NCBI RefSeq assembly: GCF_030157465.1 | Contig: NZ_JAOAUU010000060.1 | Span: 62,001 to 126,000 of the forward strand | Origin: Zoogloea sp. | GTDB taxonomy: Bacteria; Pseudomonadota; Gammaproteobacteria; Burkholderiales; Rhodocyclaceae | Direction: 5' to 3' | Length of the DNA: 64,000 bases | In this document: piece after piece, positions 1-6,895 of the stretch | How the letters are laid out: each line of letters starts with the position of its first letter | Numbering within the stretch: position 1 is the stretch's first letter | Notes under the pieces: generated by a model | Told to the model about the DNA's origin: nothing | Seen by the model: the letters and a program-made list of their open reading frames with translations, nothing else | Database searches by the model: none | Made by a program: the position numbers and the translations under genes

Positions 1-1
1 T

Positions 2-112
2 CCGCTCAAAACGCCGCCTGAAAAACTGGGTGAAATCCGCGTCACGGGCACGATCAAGGAAGGCGTCACCGTGTTTGGCGGCGCCGACGGCGGCGTGCCG
101 ATCACCCGCTGA
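2..112 (+). CDS. C-terminal end of an unidentified protein (partial)
   Basis: The window opens inside a reading frame that runs from base 2 to a TGA at 110-112. The 36 visible residues end in VPITR and contain the stretch EIRVTGTIKEGVTVFGG. This reads like a beta-strand-rich tail, but I do not recognise the family. The gene converges on the anti-sigma gene, leaving 16 bases between the two stop codons. The start and most of the gene lie outside the window, so no function is assigned. Confidence 0.5.
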   Translation, partial: PLKTPPEKLGEIRVTGTIKEGVTVFGGADGGVPITR

Positions 113-128
113 GCGGCCGGCGGCGGGC

Positions 129-326
129 TTAATCCTTGCCGTTGCCGTCGCCGCGCCAGCGGGCAAAACCGTGGCTAATCTCGCGCAGCCACCCGATCTG
201 GCTCCGAAAGGCGCGGCAGCCGCGGCAAAAAACCAGATGCAGGCGCAGATTGAAGCGCTCGCCGCGGCCGAGGGGACGGTCGAGGCTGTCGGACATCAAG
301 CGGGTTGCCTTTTTACAGGTCAGCAT
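129..326 (-). CDS. small zinc-finger anti-sigma factor (zf-HC2 type, soluble)
   Basis: This 65-residue protein carries the zinc-binding anti-sigma signature H30-x3-C34-x2-C37 (sequence HLVFCRGC), with a further Cys at position 4. Proteins of this family bind the partner ECF sigma factor and release it when the zinc thiolates react or lose metal. There is no membrane segment, so it should act in the cytoplasm, unlike the membrane-anchored anti-sigma factors. Its ATG lies inside the end of the sigma gene (7-base overlap), so the two are probably translationally coupled. A longer upstream reading frame exists but is only the sigma gene read out of frame. It is the last gene of the bufA-bufB-bufC-sigma-anti-sigma operon. 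Confidence 0.8.
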   Translation of the reverse strand: MLTCKKATRLMSDSLDRPLGRGERFNLRLHLVFCRGCRAFRSQIGWLREISHGFARWRGDGNGKD

Positions 327-904
327 GCGGCAGGCTCCGTGCCGAACCAGCCCTGGGTGAGGCATTGCCTCAAGCCGGCGCGGGCCCGGTGAAGAATGAC
401 GTGGCAATGGCTCGTCGTGAGTGAAAGGGTGCTGCAGATCTCGTCGGTTTCCAGCCCGAGAAATTCGCGCATCATGAAAACCCGCCCGGTACGCGCCGGC
501 AGCACTTCGAGGCAGGCCTCGAACACCTCCCAGAACTGGCGCTGCTCCAGCGCCGCGTGCGGGTCGCCCCAGGGCCGCGGGCGGCTGTCGGGGCGCCAGT
601 GCTCGTTGGCCTTGAAGAGCGCATCGAAGGTGTCGTCCATGCTCTCGTCGTCCCGCTCCAGGCTGGACACCTGCACCGTGCGGCTGCGCTCCCGCAGCGC
701 GTCGACGATCTTGTGCCGCAAGATGGTGAACACCCAGGTCTTGAGCGCCGCCCGGCCGGCAAAACGGTCGATGCCGGCCAGCGCCGCCTCGATGGCCTCC
801 TGCACCACGTCCTCGCCGGCCGCGTCGTCCTGCAACTGCAGGCGGGCAAACTTGACCATCTGGGGGCGAAAAGCAGAAATCGATTCGGCGGCGGCAGACG
901 TCAA
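320..904 (-). CDS. ECF-family RNA polymerase sigma factor
   Basis: The 194-residue protein has a sigma-70 region 2 at about residues 10-75 (QDDAAGEDVVQEAIEAAL, then ALKTWVFTILRHKIVDALR) and a region 4 helix-turn-helix at about 125-185 (FMMREFLGLETDEICSTL, then HVILHRARAGLRQCL). It lacks regions 1 and 3, as ECF factors do. The start is a TTG at 904 that overlaps the bufC stop in a TTGA quartet. A GGGAG Shine-Dalgarno sits seven bases upstream. It should direct transcription of its own operon, including the bufferin-like genes, and be held inactive by the small zinc-finger protein downstream. That partnership is inferred from gene order and family. Confidence 0.88.
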   Translation of the reverse strand: MTSAAAESISAFRPQMVKFARLQLQDDAAGEDVVQEAIEAALAGIDRFAGRAALKTWVFTILRHKIVDALRERSRTVQVSSLERDDESMDDTFDALFKANEHWRPDSRPRPWGDPHAALEQRQFWEVFEACLEVLPARTGRVFMMREFLGLETDEICSTLSLTTSHCHVILHRARAGLRQCLTQGWFGTEPAAC

Positions 905-1638
905 GCGCGTACTCCCAGAATGACGCCGGCGTGGCGCAGGGCTTGCAGGTTGTGGTGGCCAAAATCGACAAAAGCCCCATCGGCCGGCCGGCCCAGTTCA
1001 AGGGCCAGCTGCGCGATGGCGTCACGGCCGCGGGCCCCGGCGGCCAGCACCTGCAGCAGGCGCGCCGTGGCCGGGCTCAGTTCCATGAAACAGACCTCGT
1101 CGTCCGGGTCGCGATACACCAGCATGTTGAAAGGCTGCGGCCGCCGTGGCCGAAACGCCGGGCCAATGCGATGCACCGGCCATTCAAAGGCCAGCTGCAG
1201 GGACGCCGGATTCACCACCGGCACACCATCCAGCAAATCGCCCGCGGCACCGACAGGCGGCAGCGCCACGTCCATCACATCCACCGCCAGCTCGGCCCAT
1301 TCATAACGGGCCAGGTCCACAAACCAGCGTGGCAGGGGCGCCCGGCAGGCAGCGCCCAGGTAATCGACGAACTCCCGCGGGATTTCGCGAAACCATGCTG
1401 TGCGGCACGGCCAGTCGCGAAAGAAGGCCCGGCACAGCCGCCTCCAGCGCACTTCGCCAAGGCAGGCGTGGGCCACCGGAAAACAGCGGTCGAGAAAACC
1501 ACACAGATTGTTGAACAGCAGTTCTTCATACACCGCCATGCGCCGGGCCGGCACGCCGGCAGGTTTGGGCGCCCGACGGCCGGCCCGGATACGGCGGCCG
1601 AAGGCGGTCTGGAAGGCCTGCAGCGTGGGCGCACTCAT
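901..1638 (-). CDS. bufC: BufC/HvfC-like DUF2063 protein, partner of the DUF692 enzyme
   Basis: The 245-residue protein starts with a DUF2063 domain (about residues 6-95; motif RRMAVYEELLFNNLCGFLDR, then CFPVAHACLG), followed by a less conserved C-terminal half. In the well-studied gene pairs, the DUF2063 protein binds the DUF692 iron enzyme and recruits the precursor peptide for modification of its cysteines. The old label putative DNA-binding domain is not supported by that work. The gene overlaps bufB by four bases and the sigma gene by four bases, so the three are tightly coupled. The family call is confident; the exact chemistry is inferred from homologs. Confidence 0.87.
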   Translation of the reverse strand: MSAPTLQAFQTAFGRRIRAGRRAPKPAGVPARRMAVYEELLFNNLCGFLDRCFPVAHACLGEVRWRRLCRAFFRDWPCRTAWFREIPREFVDYLGAACRAPLPRWFVDLARYEWAELAVDVMDVALPPVGAAGDLLDGVPVVNPASLQLAFEWPVHRIGPAFRPRRPQPFNMLVYRDPDDEVCFMELSPATARLLQVLAAGARGRDAIAQLALELGRPADGAFVDFGHHNLQALRHAGVILGVRA

Positions 1639-2477
1639 GCCGCAGCCCTCGTCATTCCGGCCTGCGCCTGAAGGCGGGCGATCTGCGCGACTTCCTGGCC
1701 CAGCTCGGCCAGCGGCGGAAAGTTGAAATCCCGCTCAAGGCAGGTTGGCAGCACGCCGGCCCGGCGATAGGCCGCTTCCAGCAAGCGCCACACATCAATG
1801 ATCACGCTGGCGCCGTGGGTGTCGATGACGAGGCCGTCCGGCTCGGTGTGATGGCCGGCCACATGGATGTAGCAGGCGCGATCGAGCGGAAGCTGGTGCA
1901 GGAAGCCGAGCGGATCGAAACCAAAATTGCGGGCATTGACGAGAATGTTGTTCACGTCGAGGTGCAGCAGGCAGTCGGCCTCGTCGACCACCGCGCGGAT
2001 GAATTCCGCCTCGCTCATCTCGGCGCCCGGCGGGGCCACGTAAAACGAGGCGTTTTCGATGCCGATGCGCATGCCGAGCACATCCTGCGCCTGGCGGATG
2101 CGGGCGGCCGTCCAGCGCACCGCCTCATGGGTGCAGGGCAGCGGCAGCAGGTCGTAGAGCTGGCCGGCGTCGTTGCTCCATGACAGGTGCTCGGTGTACA
2201 GCCGGATGCCGTGGCTGGCCATGAAGGCGCGGGTCTGTTTGAGCAGATCCACATCCAGGGGCAGCATGCCGCCCAGCGACAGCGACAGGCCGTGGCAGAC
2301 AAAGGGATAGCGCTCGGTGAAGGCGCGCAGCTGCCGCGCCGAGCGACCGCCCATGCCGGCCCAGTTCTCGGGCGCCAGCTCGAAGAACTCCACCGCGTCG
2401 GGCACGCCGGCTTCGAGTTCCGGCAGCAGCTCGCGGCGAAACCCCAGCCCGGCGCCGCGGGGCCAGTGTTCAGTCAT
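1635..2477 (-). CDS. bufB: BufB/HvfB-like DUF692 multinuclear non-heme iron enzyme (MNIO)
   Basis: The 280-residue protein is a DUF692 TIM barrel of normal length. The candidate metal ligands follow the family order: H62 in CHGLSLSLGG, E96-H97 in EHLSW, the Glu of IGIEN, HLDVNN, HVAGHH, DTHG and ERDFNFP. MNIO enzymes oxidise Cys residues of a peptide substrate, for example to thiooxazole or oxazolone-thioamide groups. Here the probable substrate is the Cys-rich peptide encoded 53 bases upstream. The ATG is at 2477 and the stop overlaps the DUF2063 gene by four bases. No key residue appears to be missing by eye. Confidence 0.9.
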   Translation of the reverse strand: MTEHWPRGAGLGFRRELLPELEAGVPDAVEFFELAPENWAGMGGRSARQLRAFTERYPFVCHGLSLSLGGMLPLDVDLLKQTRAFMASHGIRLYTEHLSWSNDAGQLYDLLPLPCTHEAVRWTAARIRQAQDVLGMRIGIENASFYVAPPGAEMSEAEFIRAVVDEADCLLHLDVNNILVNARNFGFDPLGFLHQLPLDRACYIHVAGHHTEPDGLVIDTHGASVIIDVWRLLEAAYRRAGVLPTCLERDFNFPPLAELGQEVAQIARLQAQAGMTRAAA

Positions 2478-2530
2478 GTCGCGCGCTCCTGGCAGCGGGC
2501 GGGCTTGCCCGCCCTGCCGGAATCAGGGGA

Positions 2531-2845
2531 TTACTTTTTGTCGCCACCGCACTTGGCGTCCATTTTTTTATCGGCGCCGCACTTGGCATCCGCCTTTTTG
2601 CCCCCACAGCTGCCGTCCGCCTTTTTGCCGGCGGCTTTCTTGTCGCTGCCGCATTTGGCGTCGCCCATCTTGCCGGGCATCTTGTCGCCCGTGGCCTTGT
2701 CGTCCATCGCCTTGGTGTCGGCCTGGGCGAGCTGGTAGCCCGCCGACAGGGCGGTGGCGGCAAAGGGGTTGTCGGCGGCGTGGGCGGCGGAGCCGAGGGC
2801 AAAGGTGGAGGCCAGCACGGCGGTGATCGCAGCAGTTTTTTTCAT
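2531..2845 (-). CDS. bufA: BufA1/HvfA-like secreted Cys-rich RiPP metallophore precursor
   Basis: The encoded protein of 104 residues has a signal peptide (MKKTAAITAVLASTF, cleavage likely after AHA) and a mature part rich in Lys, Asp and Gly. The mature part has four Cys in near-repeats: DAKCGSDKK, DGSCGGKK, DAKCGADKK and DAKCGGDKK. This matches the bufferin/HvfA precursors, whose Cys in KCG motifs are modified by DUF692 enzymes and which bind copper or other metals in the periplasm. I chose the ATG at 2845 because GGAG lies nine bases upstream. An in-frame ATG at 2854 abuts that GGAG and would have no spacer. It is the first gene of the operon with bufB, bufC, the ECF sigma factor and its anti-sigma factor. 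Confidence 0.87.
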   Translation of the reverse strand: MKKTAAITAVLASTFALGSAAHAADNPFAATALSAGYQLAQADTKAMDDKATGDKMPGKMGDAKCGSDKKAAGKKADGSCGGKKADAKCGADKKMDAKCGGDKK

Positions 2846-2901
2846 GATTTTCATCTCCGTTGGGGCAGCATGAGCACCGTTCCGGATGGAAGGTGCTGGC
2901 G

Positions 2902-2932
2902 AATAGTCGGCGACATCCGGGTGTTTATTACA
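2902..2932 (-). promoter_or_regulatory. candidate ECF-type promoter of the buf operon
   Basis: Read on the minus strand, TGTAATAA (2925-2932) is followed after 15 bases by CGACTATT (2902-2909). The -10-like box lies about 57 bases ahead of the bufA start. The pair has the look of an ECF promoter (TGTAA-like -35, CGA/CGTC-like -10) and would let the encoded sigma factor drive its own operon. The match is by eye only. Confidence 0.4.
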
Positions 2933-2950
2933 GGGCGGACCAAAAATATT

Positions 2951-4153
2951 TCAGCGCAGCGCCACCCGGTGGCGAAGCACTGCGAGGCCAGCGAGGGCCA
3001 GCGCTGCAAAGGCGGCGCCGCAGAAAAAGGTGGCCTGGGAGCCGAAGGCGTCCCACAGCCCGCCGGCCAGCACGCTGGCCACCAGCAGCGCCACGCCGCC
3101 CACCAGGTTGAAAACGCCAAAGGCCGTGCCGCGCAGCGTCGCCGGCGCCACATCCGCCACCAGCGCCGCCAGCAGGCCCTGGGTCATGCCCATGTGCAGG
3201 CCCCACAGGGCCACGCCGAGCGCGAGGCCCACGAGGCCGTCGACCAGCGCCAGCACCAGGTCGGCCGCCACCAGCAGCGCAAAGCCCAGCGCCAGCAAGG
3301 TGCCACGATGGACCCGGTCGGCCAGCAGGCCCACCGGATAGGAAGTGGCCGAATACACCACGTTCATGAGCACCAGCACCGCCGGAATCAGCATCAGCGC
3401 CACGCCCAGCTCCTGCGCCCGCAGCACCAGAAAAGCCTCGCTGAAGCGCGCCACCGTGAACACCGCCGACACCCCGACGACCCACCAGTAAGCCGCCGGC
3501 AGCTTTGCCAGTTCGGCCCGCGACAGCGGTGCGCGAGGCGCGTCGGCCGCCACATGGGGCGCGTCGTGCACCGCAAAGACGATCAGCGCGAAGGCGGCGA
3601 CGGCCGGCAGCACGGCCCACCCGAAAACCCGCCGGATGTCGTCGTCGAACAGCGCCATCAGCCCGATGGCAATGAGCGGCCCCATGAAGGCGCCGGCGGT
3701 ATCGAGGGACTGGCGCAGGCCGAAGGCCGCGCCGCGCAAGCCCGGCGGCGCCAGATCGGCGATGAGGGCGTCCCGCGGGGCGCCGCGGATACCCTTGCCG
3801 ATGCGGTCGACAAAGCGCGCCGCCACCACCCAGCCGATGCTGCCCGCCAGCGGAAAGACCGGCTTGGAGCAGGCCGCCAGACCATAGCCGATGGCCGCCA
3901 GCAGCTTCCTCTTGCCGAGCTTGTCGGACAGCGCACCGGAAAACACCTTGGTGATCGACGCCGTGGCCTCGGCAATGCCTTCGATGAGGCCGACCGCCAG
4001 CGTCGAAGCCCCGAGCGCCCCGACCATATAGAGCGGCAGCAGCGCGTGGATCATCTCGGAGGAGATATCCATCAGCATCGAAACAAAGCCCAGCGCCCAG
4101 ATGCCGGGCGGCAAACGGGCGCTGGCAGGCGCGTTCGGACGAGGGGGCATCAT
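2951..4153 (-). CDS. MFS transporter
   Basis: The 400-residue inner-membrane protein shows about 12 hydrophobic segments and the MFS loop signature between segments 2 and 3 (SGALSDKLGKRKLLAAIGYG). It also has a conserved DRIGKGIRGAPRDALIADL stretch that is typical of a subgroup of bacterial MFS proteins related to drug or multidrug exporters. The substrate cannot be read from sequence. It lies 105 bases upstream of bufA on the same strand, but a probable promoter separates them, so a link to metal handling is only a guess. The ATG at 4153 is followed by a second Met; either could be used. Confidence 0.85.
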   Translation of the reverse strand: MMPPRPNAPASARLPPGIWALGFVSMLMDISSEMIHALLPLYMVGALGASTLAVGLIEGIAEATASITKVFSGALSDKLGKRKLLAAIGYGLAACSKPVFPLAGSIGWVVAARFVDRIGKGIRGAPRDALIADLAPPGLRGAAFGLRQSLDTAGAFMGPLIAIGLMALFDDDIRRVFGWAVLPAVAAFALIVFAVHDAPHVAADAPRAPLSRAELAKLPAAYWWVVGVSAVFTVARFSEAFLVLRAQELGVALMLIPAVLVLMNVVYSATSYPVGLLADRVHRGTLLALGFALLVAADLVLALVDGLVGLALGVALWGLHMGMTQGLLAALVADVAPATLRGTAFGVFNLVGGVALLVASVLAGGLWDAFGSQATFFCGAAFAALALAGLAVLRHRVALR

Positions 4154-4314
4154 GCGGAGAATCCACCGGTCATTATTTTTCCAGGCACGCCAATTGTGCC
4201 GATTGCTATCGAAATACGAACAATACCCGCAGGCGGGGAGTCGGGTTATCCTACGCCGCGCACCGCCCCCGGACAGGCTGGGCGAAAGAATGACATGCCA
4301 GGAGTAAACACAAA

Positions 4315-4758
4315 ATGACCGACCAACAGGGTTTGCCGTGGACCGATGCGTTTTTGCTCGGCTACGAGGCGATGGACGAGACCCACCGGGAATTCGTCGA
4401 CATCGTCGACCGCCTGCTGACCTGCACCGACGCCGACATGGCCGCCTCCATGCGCGCGTTCATTGAGCATGCCGAGGCGCATTTTGGCCAGGAAAAGACG
4501 TGGATGGAGGAAACCGACTTTCCCCCCCGCGATTGCCACATTGACGACCATGACGCGGTGATGGATTCGGCCCGCCAGGTGGAAGAGCTGGTCAAGGCCG
4601 GCGACGTGGAGATCGGCCGCGAATTTGCCGGGGAGCTGGCGCGCTGGTTTCCCAGCCACGCCGACTACCTGGATTCGGCGCTGGCCCAGTGGATGGCCAA
4701 GAAGAAGCTCGGCGGCGTGCCGGTGGTGCTGCGCCGCAATCTCAACATCGAGCGCTGA
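4315..4758 (+). CDS. bacteriohemerythrin
   Basis: The 147-residue protein carries a full set of di-iron ligands for a hemerythrin: H24 (DETHREF), H56 and E60 (AHFGQE), H75 and H79 (CHIDDH), H115 and D120 (HADYLD). Bacteriohemerythrins bind oxygen reversibly and serve as oxygen carriers or sensors in the cytoplasm. It has no signal peptide and no fused domain. It converges on a chemoreceptor gene and is followed by two more signalling genes, one of which carries a second hemerythrin domain. A role in oxygen sensing or delivery for taxis is plausible but inferred from context. Confidence 0.93.
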   Translation: MTDQQGLPWTDAFLLGYEAMDETHREFVDIVDRLLTCTDADMAASMRAFIEHAEAHFGQEKTWMEETDFPPRDCHIDDHDAVMDSARQVEELVKAGDVEIGREFAGELARWFPSHADYLDSALAQWMAKKKLGGVPVVLRRNLNIER

Positions 4759-4774
4759 CCCGGCAAGCGCCGGG
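4759..4774. terminator. hairpin between convergent genes
   Basis: CCCGGC (4759-4764) and GCCGGG (4769-4774) form a six-pair stem with an AAGC loop, starting right after the hemerythrin stop codon and 20 bases from the stop of the facing chemoreceptor gene. There is no T-run, so this is a weak bidirectional terminator candidate. Confidence 0.4.
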
Positions 4775-4794
4775 CCAGGTTCACACCCCGGGCG

Positions 4795-6816
4795 TCAGGC
4801 CCGGAAACGCGACGACGCATCGGCCAGCCCGGCCACCTGGGCCGACAGGTCGATGGCCAGCTGATCCACATCGCGGGTCTGCCGGCTGATGGCATCGGCC
4901 AGGTGGGCGACGGCCTCGACCTTGTGGGCAATATCGTGGCCGGCCCGGCTCTGCTCACCGGCGGCGCTGGCGATCTGGTCCACCGCATCCACTGTTTGCG
5001 CGGAGCGCTGCTCGATGCTGGCGAGGGCCGCTTCCACCAGGCGCGAACGTGTGGCGCTGTCGCGGGCGTTGTCCGAGGCCTCGACAATGTCGCCCGCCAC
5101 GCTGCTCACCTGCTCCAGCAGCGAACCCAGAATATCGTTGATGTCGCTGGCCGAACTCTTGGCCCGCTCGGCCAGCTTGCGCACCTCGTCGGCCACCACC
5201 GCGAAACCGCGCCCGGCCTCGCCCGCGCGGGCCGCTTCGATGGCCGCATTGAGGGCCAGCAGGTTGGTCTGGTCGGCGATGCTCTGGATCACCGCGGCAA
5301 TGTCCTGAACCTGATGGCCACGCTCGCCCAGGTCTCGCACCTTGTCGGCCGCCTGGGCAACCTTGGTGGCGGAGTTTTCCATGGCGCCGATGGTGCCCTG
5401 CACCGCCATGCGGCCTTCATCCACCGCGGCCTTGGTTTCGCGGGTCAGCGTCAAGGCGTGGGCGGCGTTGTGGGCCACCTGGTCGATGCTCGCCGAGAGT
5501 TCTTCGGTGGCCGCCGACATGCCGGCGGCGGCCTCGGTCTGCCGGTCCGTCGCATCTTCCACGGCACGGATCAGCGTACCCAGCTGGGTGGCATTGCCCT
5601 CGACACCTCCGACCGTGGTCTGAATGCTGCCCATCAGCTCACAGAGCCCGGTGCTGGCTTCGTTGAGGGCCACGGCCATCACGTCCGCCTCGTGGCGGCT
5701 GGCCGGATCGCACGGCAACTGGCGACCGAGTTCGCCCGCCGCGAGGGCGTGGATGCCCTTCACCACCGGCCCGAGCCGCCGCAGGCTGACCCAGGTGTAG
5801 CCGCCGATCCCGGCGGTCAGCAGCACGCCGAAGCCGAGGCTGAGTCCGATCAGGATGTTGCGCAGGGCATCGCTGCCTTCGGTCAGTTCGCCGATTTCGG
5901 CGCTGCTCGCAACGATCCAGCCGAGTTCCTTTTGCTCCTTGAAGATGGCGATCTTCTCGAGCTTGCGGCCGGAGGCATCAACCCACGGGTAGCGATGGGC
6001 GCCGTTGCGCTCGGCGATCTGTTTTTCCAGCTCCGGACGGCTCGTCGCCGCGTCCAGCTCGGAGATGCGCTTGCCCTCCAGCGCGGGATGCAACAGCACG
6101 CGGCTTTCCTTGGCATCGCCGCTGGGCAGGGCCAGCACATAGAAGTAACCGCTACGCCCGACGGGAATGCTGCGCAACCGGTCCTTGAGCATGGAAATAT
6201 TGGTTTCTGCATCCATGCGCACGGTGATCGCCCCGATCACCTTTCCGCTGGCATCCTTGACCGGCTTGGCCCCCAGCGCGAAGCGGCGACCGTTGCGCTC
6301 GAGCGTACCGGTGTAGGTCTCGCCACGCAGAACAATGGCCGCGTAGTCGTCCTTGATCGACTCGCCGACCCGGTATTGGCCTTCGGCATTCTTGAGCAGG
6401 GTCGAGGCCCGGTACAGCGCATCGCCGTCACGCACCAGGAATGCGGAATCGACCTGGTTGCGCTTGCGGTAGGACTCCAGGAATTCCGGGTTGTTGTTGC
6501 CTTCCAGCTCGCCAAAACGCAGGCGCGGCAGGCTGCGGGCGCCGGTGACGACAGGGGCGCCCACGCTGGCGGCGCCCGGCAGGTCGTGCTCCAGCAGGGT
6601 CAGCATGTCGCCGACGCGGGTCTTGAGGGATTCCTGTGCGTAATCGAGCATCGTCACCACCAGGTCGAGCTGGGTACGCATGCCGAGCTCGGCCTGCTCC
6701 ACGGCACTTTGGCGGGACTGCTGGACTGAGATGGTGACAAGCGTGCCGAAGGCCAGAGTAACGGCCACAGCAATTCCGCCAATAAGGCGCTGGGTCAGGG
6801 TGAATTTTTTGAGCAT
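4795..6816 (-). CDS. methyl-accepting chemotaxis protein with periplasmic Cache sensor
   Basis: The 673-residue receptor has an N-terminal membrane segment (about residues 9-30) and a large periplasmic region of about 290 residues resembling the Cache_3-Cache_2 fusion ([18 protein letters not shown] is typical of the membrane-proximal half). A second membrane segment (about 320-342) and a HAMP linker follow. The C-terminal signalling coil contains the invariant tip ([18 protein letters not shown] then [18 protein letters not shown]). It should pass a small-molecule or energy signal to CheA/CheW at the cell pole. No C-terminal CheR-tethering pentapeptide is present. No che genes are in the window, so it must feed a chemosensory system elsewhere. 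Confidence 0.93.
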   Translation of the reverse strand: MLKKFTLTQRLIGGIAVAVTLAFGTLVTISVQQSRQSAVEQAELGMRTQLDLVVTMLDYAQESLKTRVGDMLTLLEHDLPGAASVGAPVVTGARSLPRLRFGELEGNNNPEFLESYRKRNQVDSAFLVRDGDALYRASTLLKNAEGQYRVGESIKDDYAAIVLRGETYTGTLERNGRRFALGAKPVKDASGKVIGAITVRMDAETNISMLKDRLRSIPVGRSGYFYVLALPSGDAKESRVLLHPALEGKRISELDAATSRPELEKQIAERNGAHRYPWVDASGRKLEKIAIFKEQKELGWIVASSAEIGELTEGSDALRNILIGLSLGFGVLLTAGIGGYTWVSLRRLGPVVKGIHALAAGELGRQLPCDPASRHEADVMAVALNEASTGLCELMGSIQTTVGGVEGNATQLGTLIRAVEDATDRQTEAAAGMSAATEELSASIDQVAHNAAHALTLTRETKAAVDEGRMAVQGTIGAMENSATKVAQAADKVRDLGERGHQVQDIAAVIQSIADQTNLLALNAAIEAARAGEAGRGFAVVADEVRKLAERAKSSASDINDILGSLLEQVSSVAGDIVEASDNARDSATRSRLVEAALASIEQRSAQTVDAVDQIASAAGEQSRAGHDIAHKVEAVAHLADAISRQTRDVDQLAIDLSAQVAGLADASSRFRA

Positions 6817-6895
6817 GGTGGGCGTAATACGTCATGGGCCTGGAACGGGACGTTCCTCGGACAGACTTATTACGTCCGCACCGGACGATTCTTGA

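Noticed and set aside
901-1638. DNA-binding regulator as the role of the DUF2063 protein
   Set aside because: The old family label suggests DNA binding, but the neighbouring DUF692 gene and work on homologs favour a peptide-recruiting partner.
2780-4318. A 512-codon open frame on the plus strand, opposite the MFS gene
   Set aside because: It is Gln/Arg/His-rich low-complexity sequence and antisense to a well-supported membrane transporter; such frames are common in GC-rich DNA.
4903-6729. A 608-codon open frame on the plus strand opposite the chemoreceptor
   Set aside because: It is His/Gly/Gln-rich and has no motif; the chemoreceptor on the other strand is certain.
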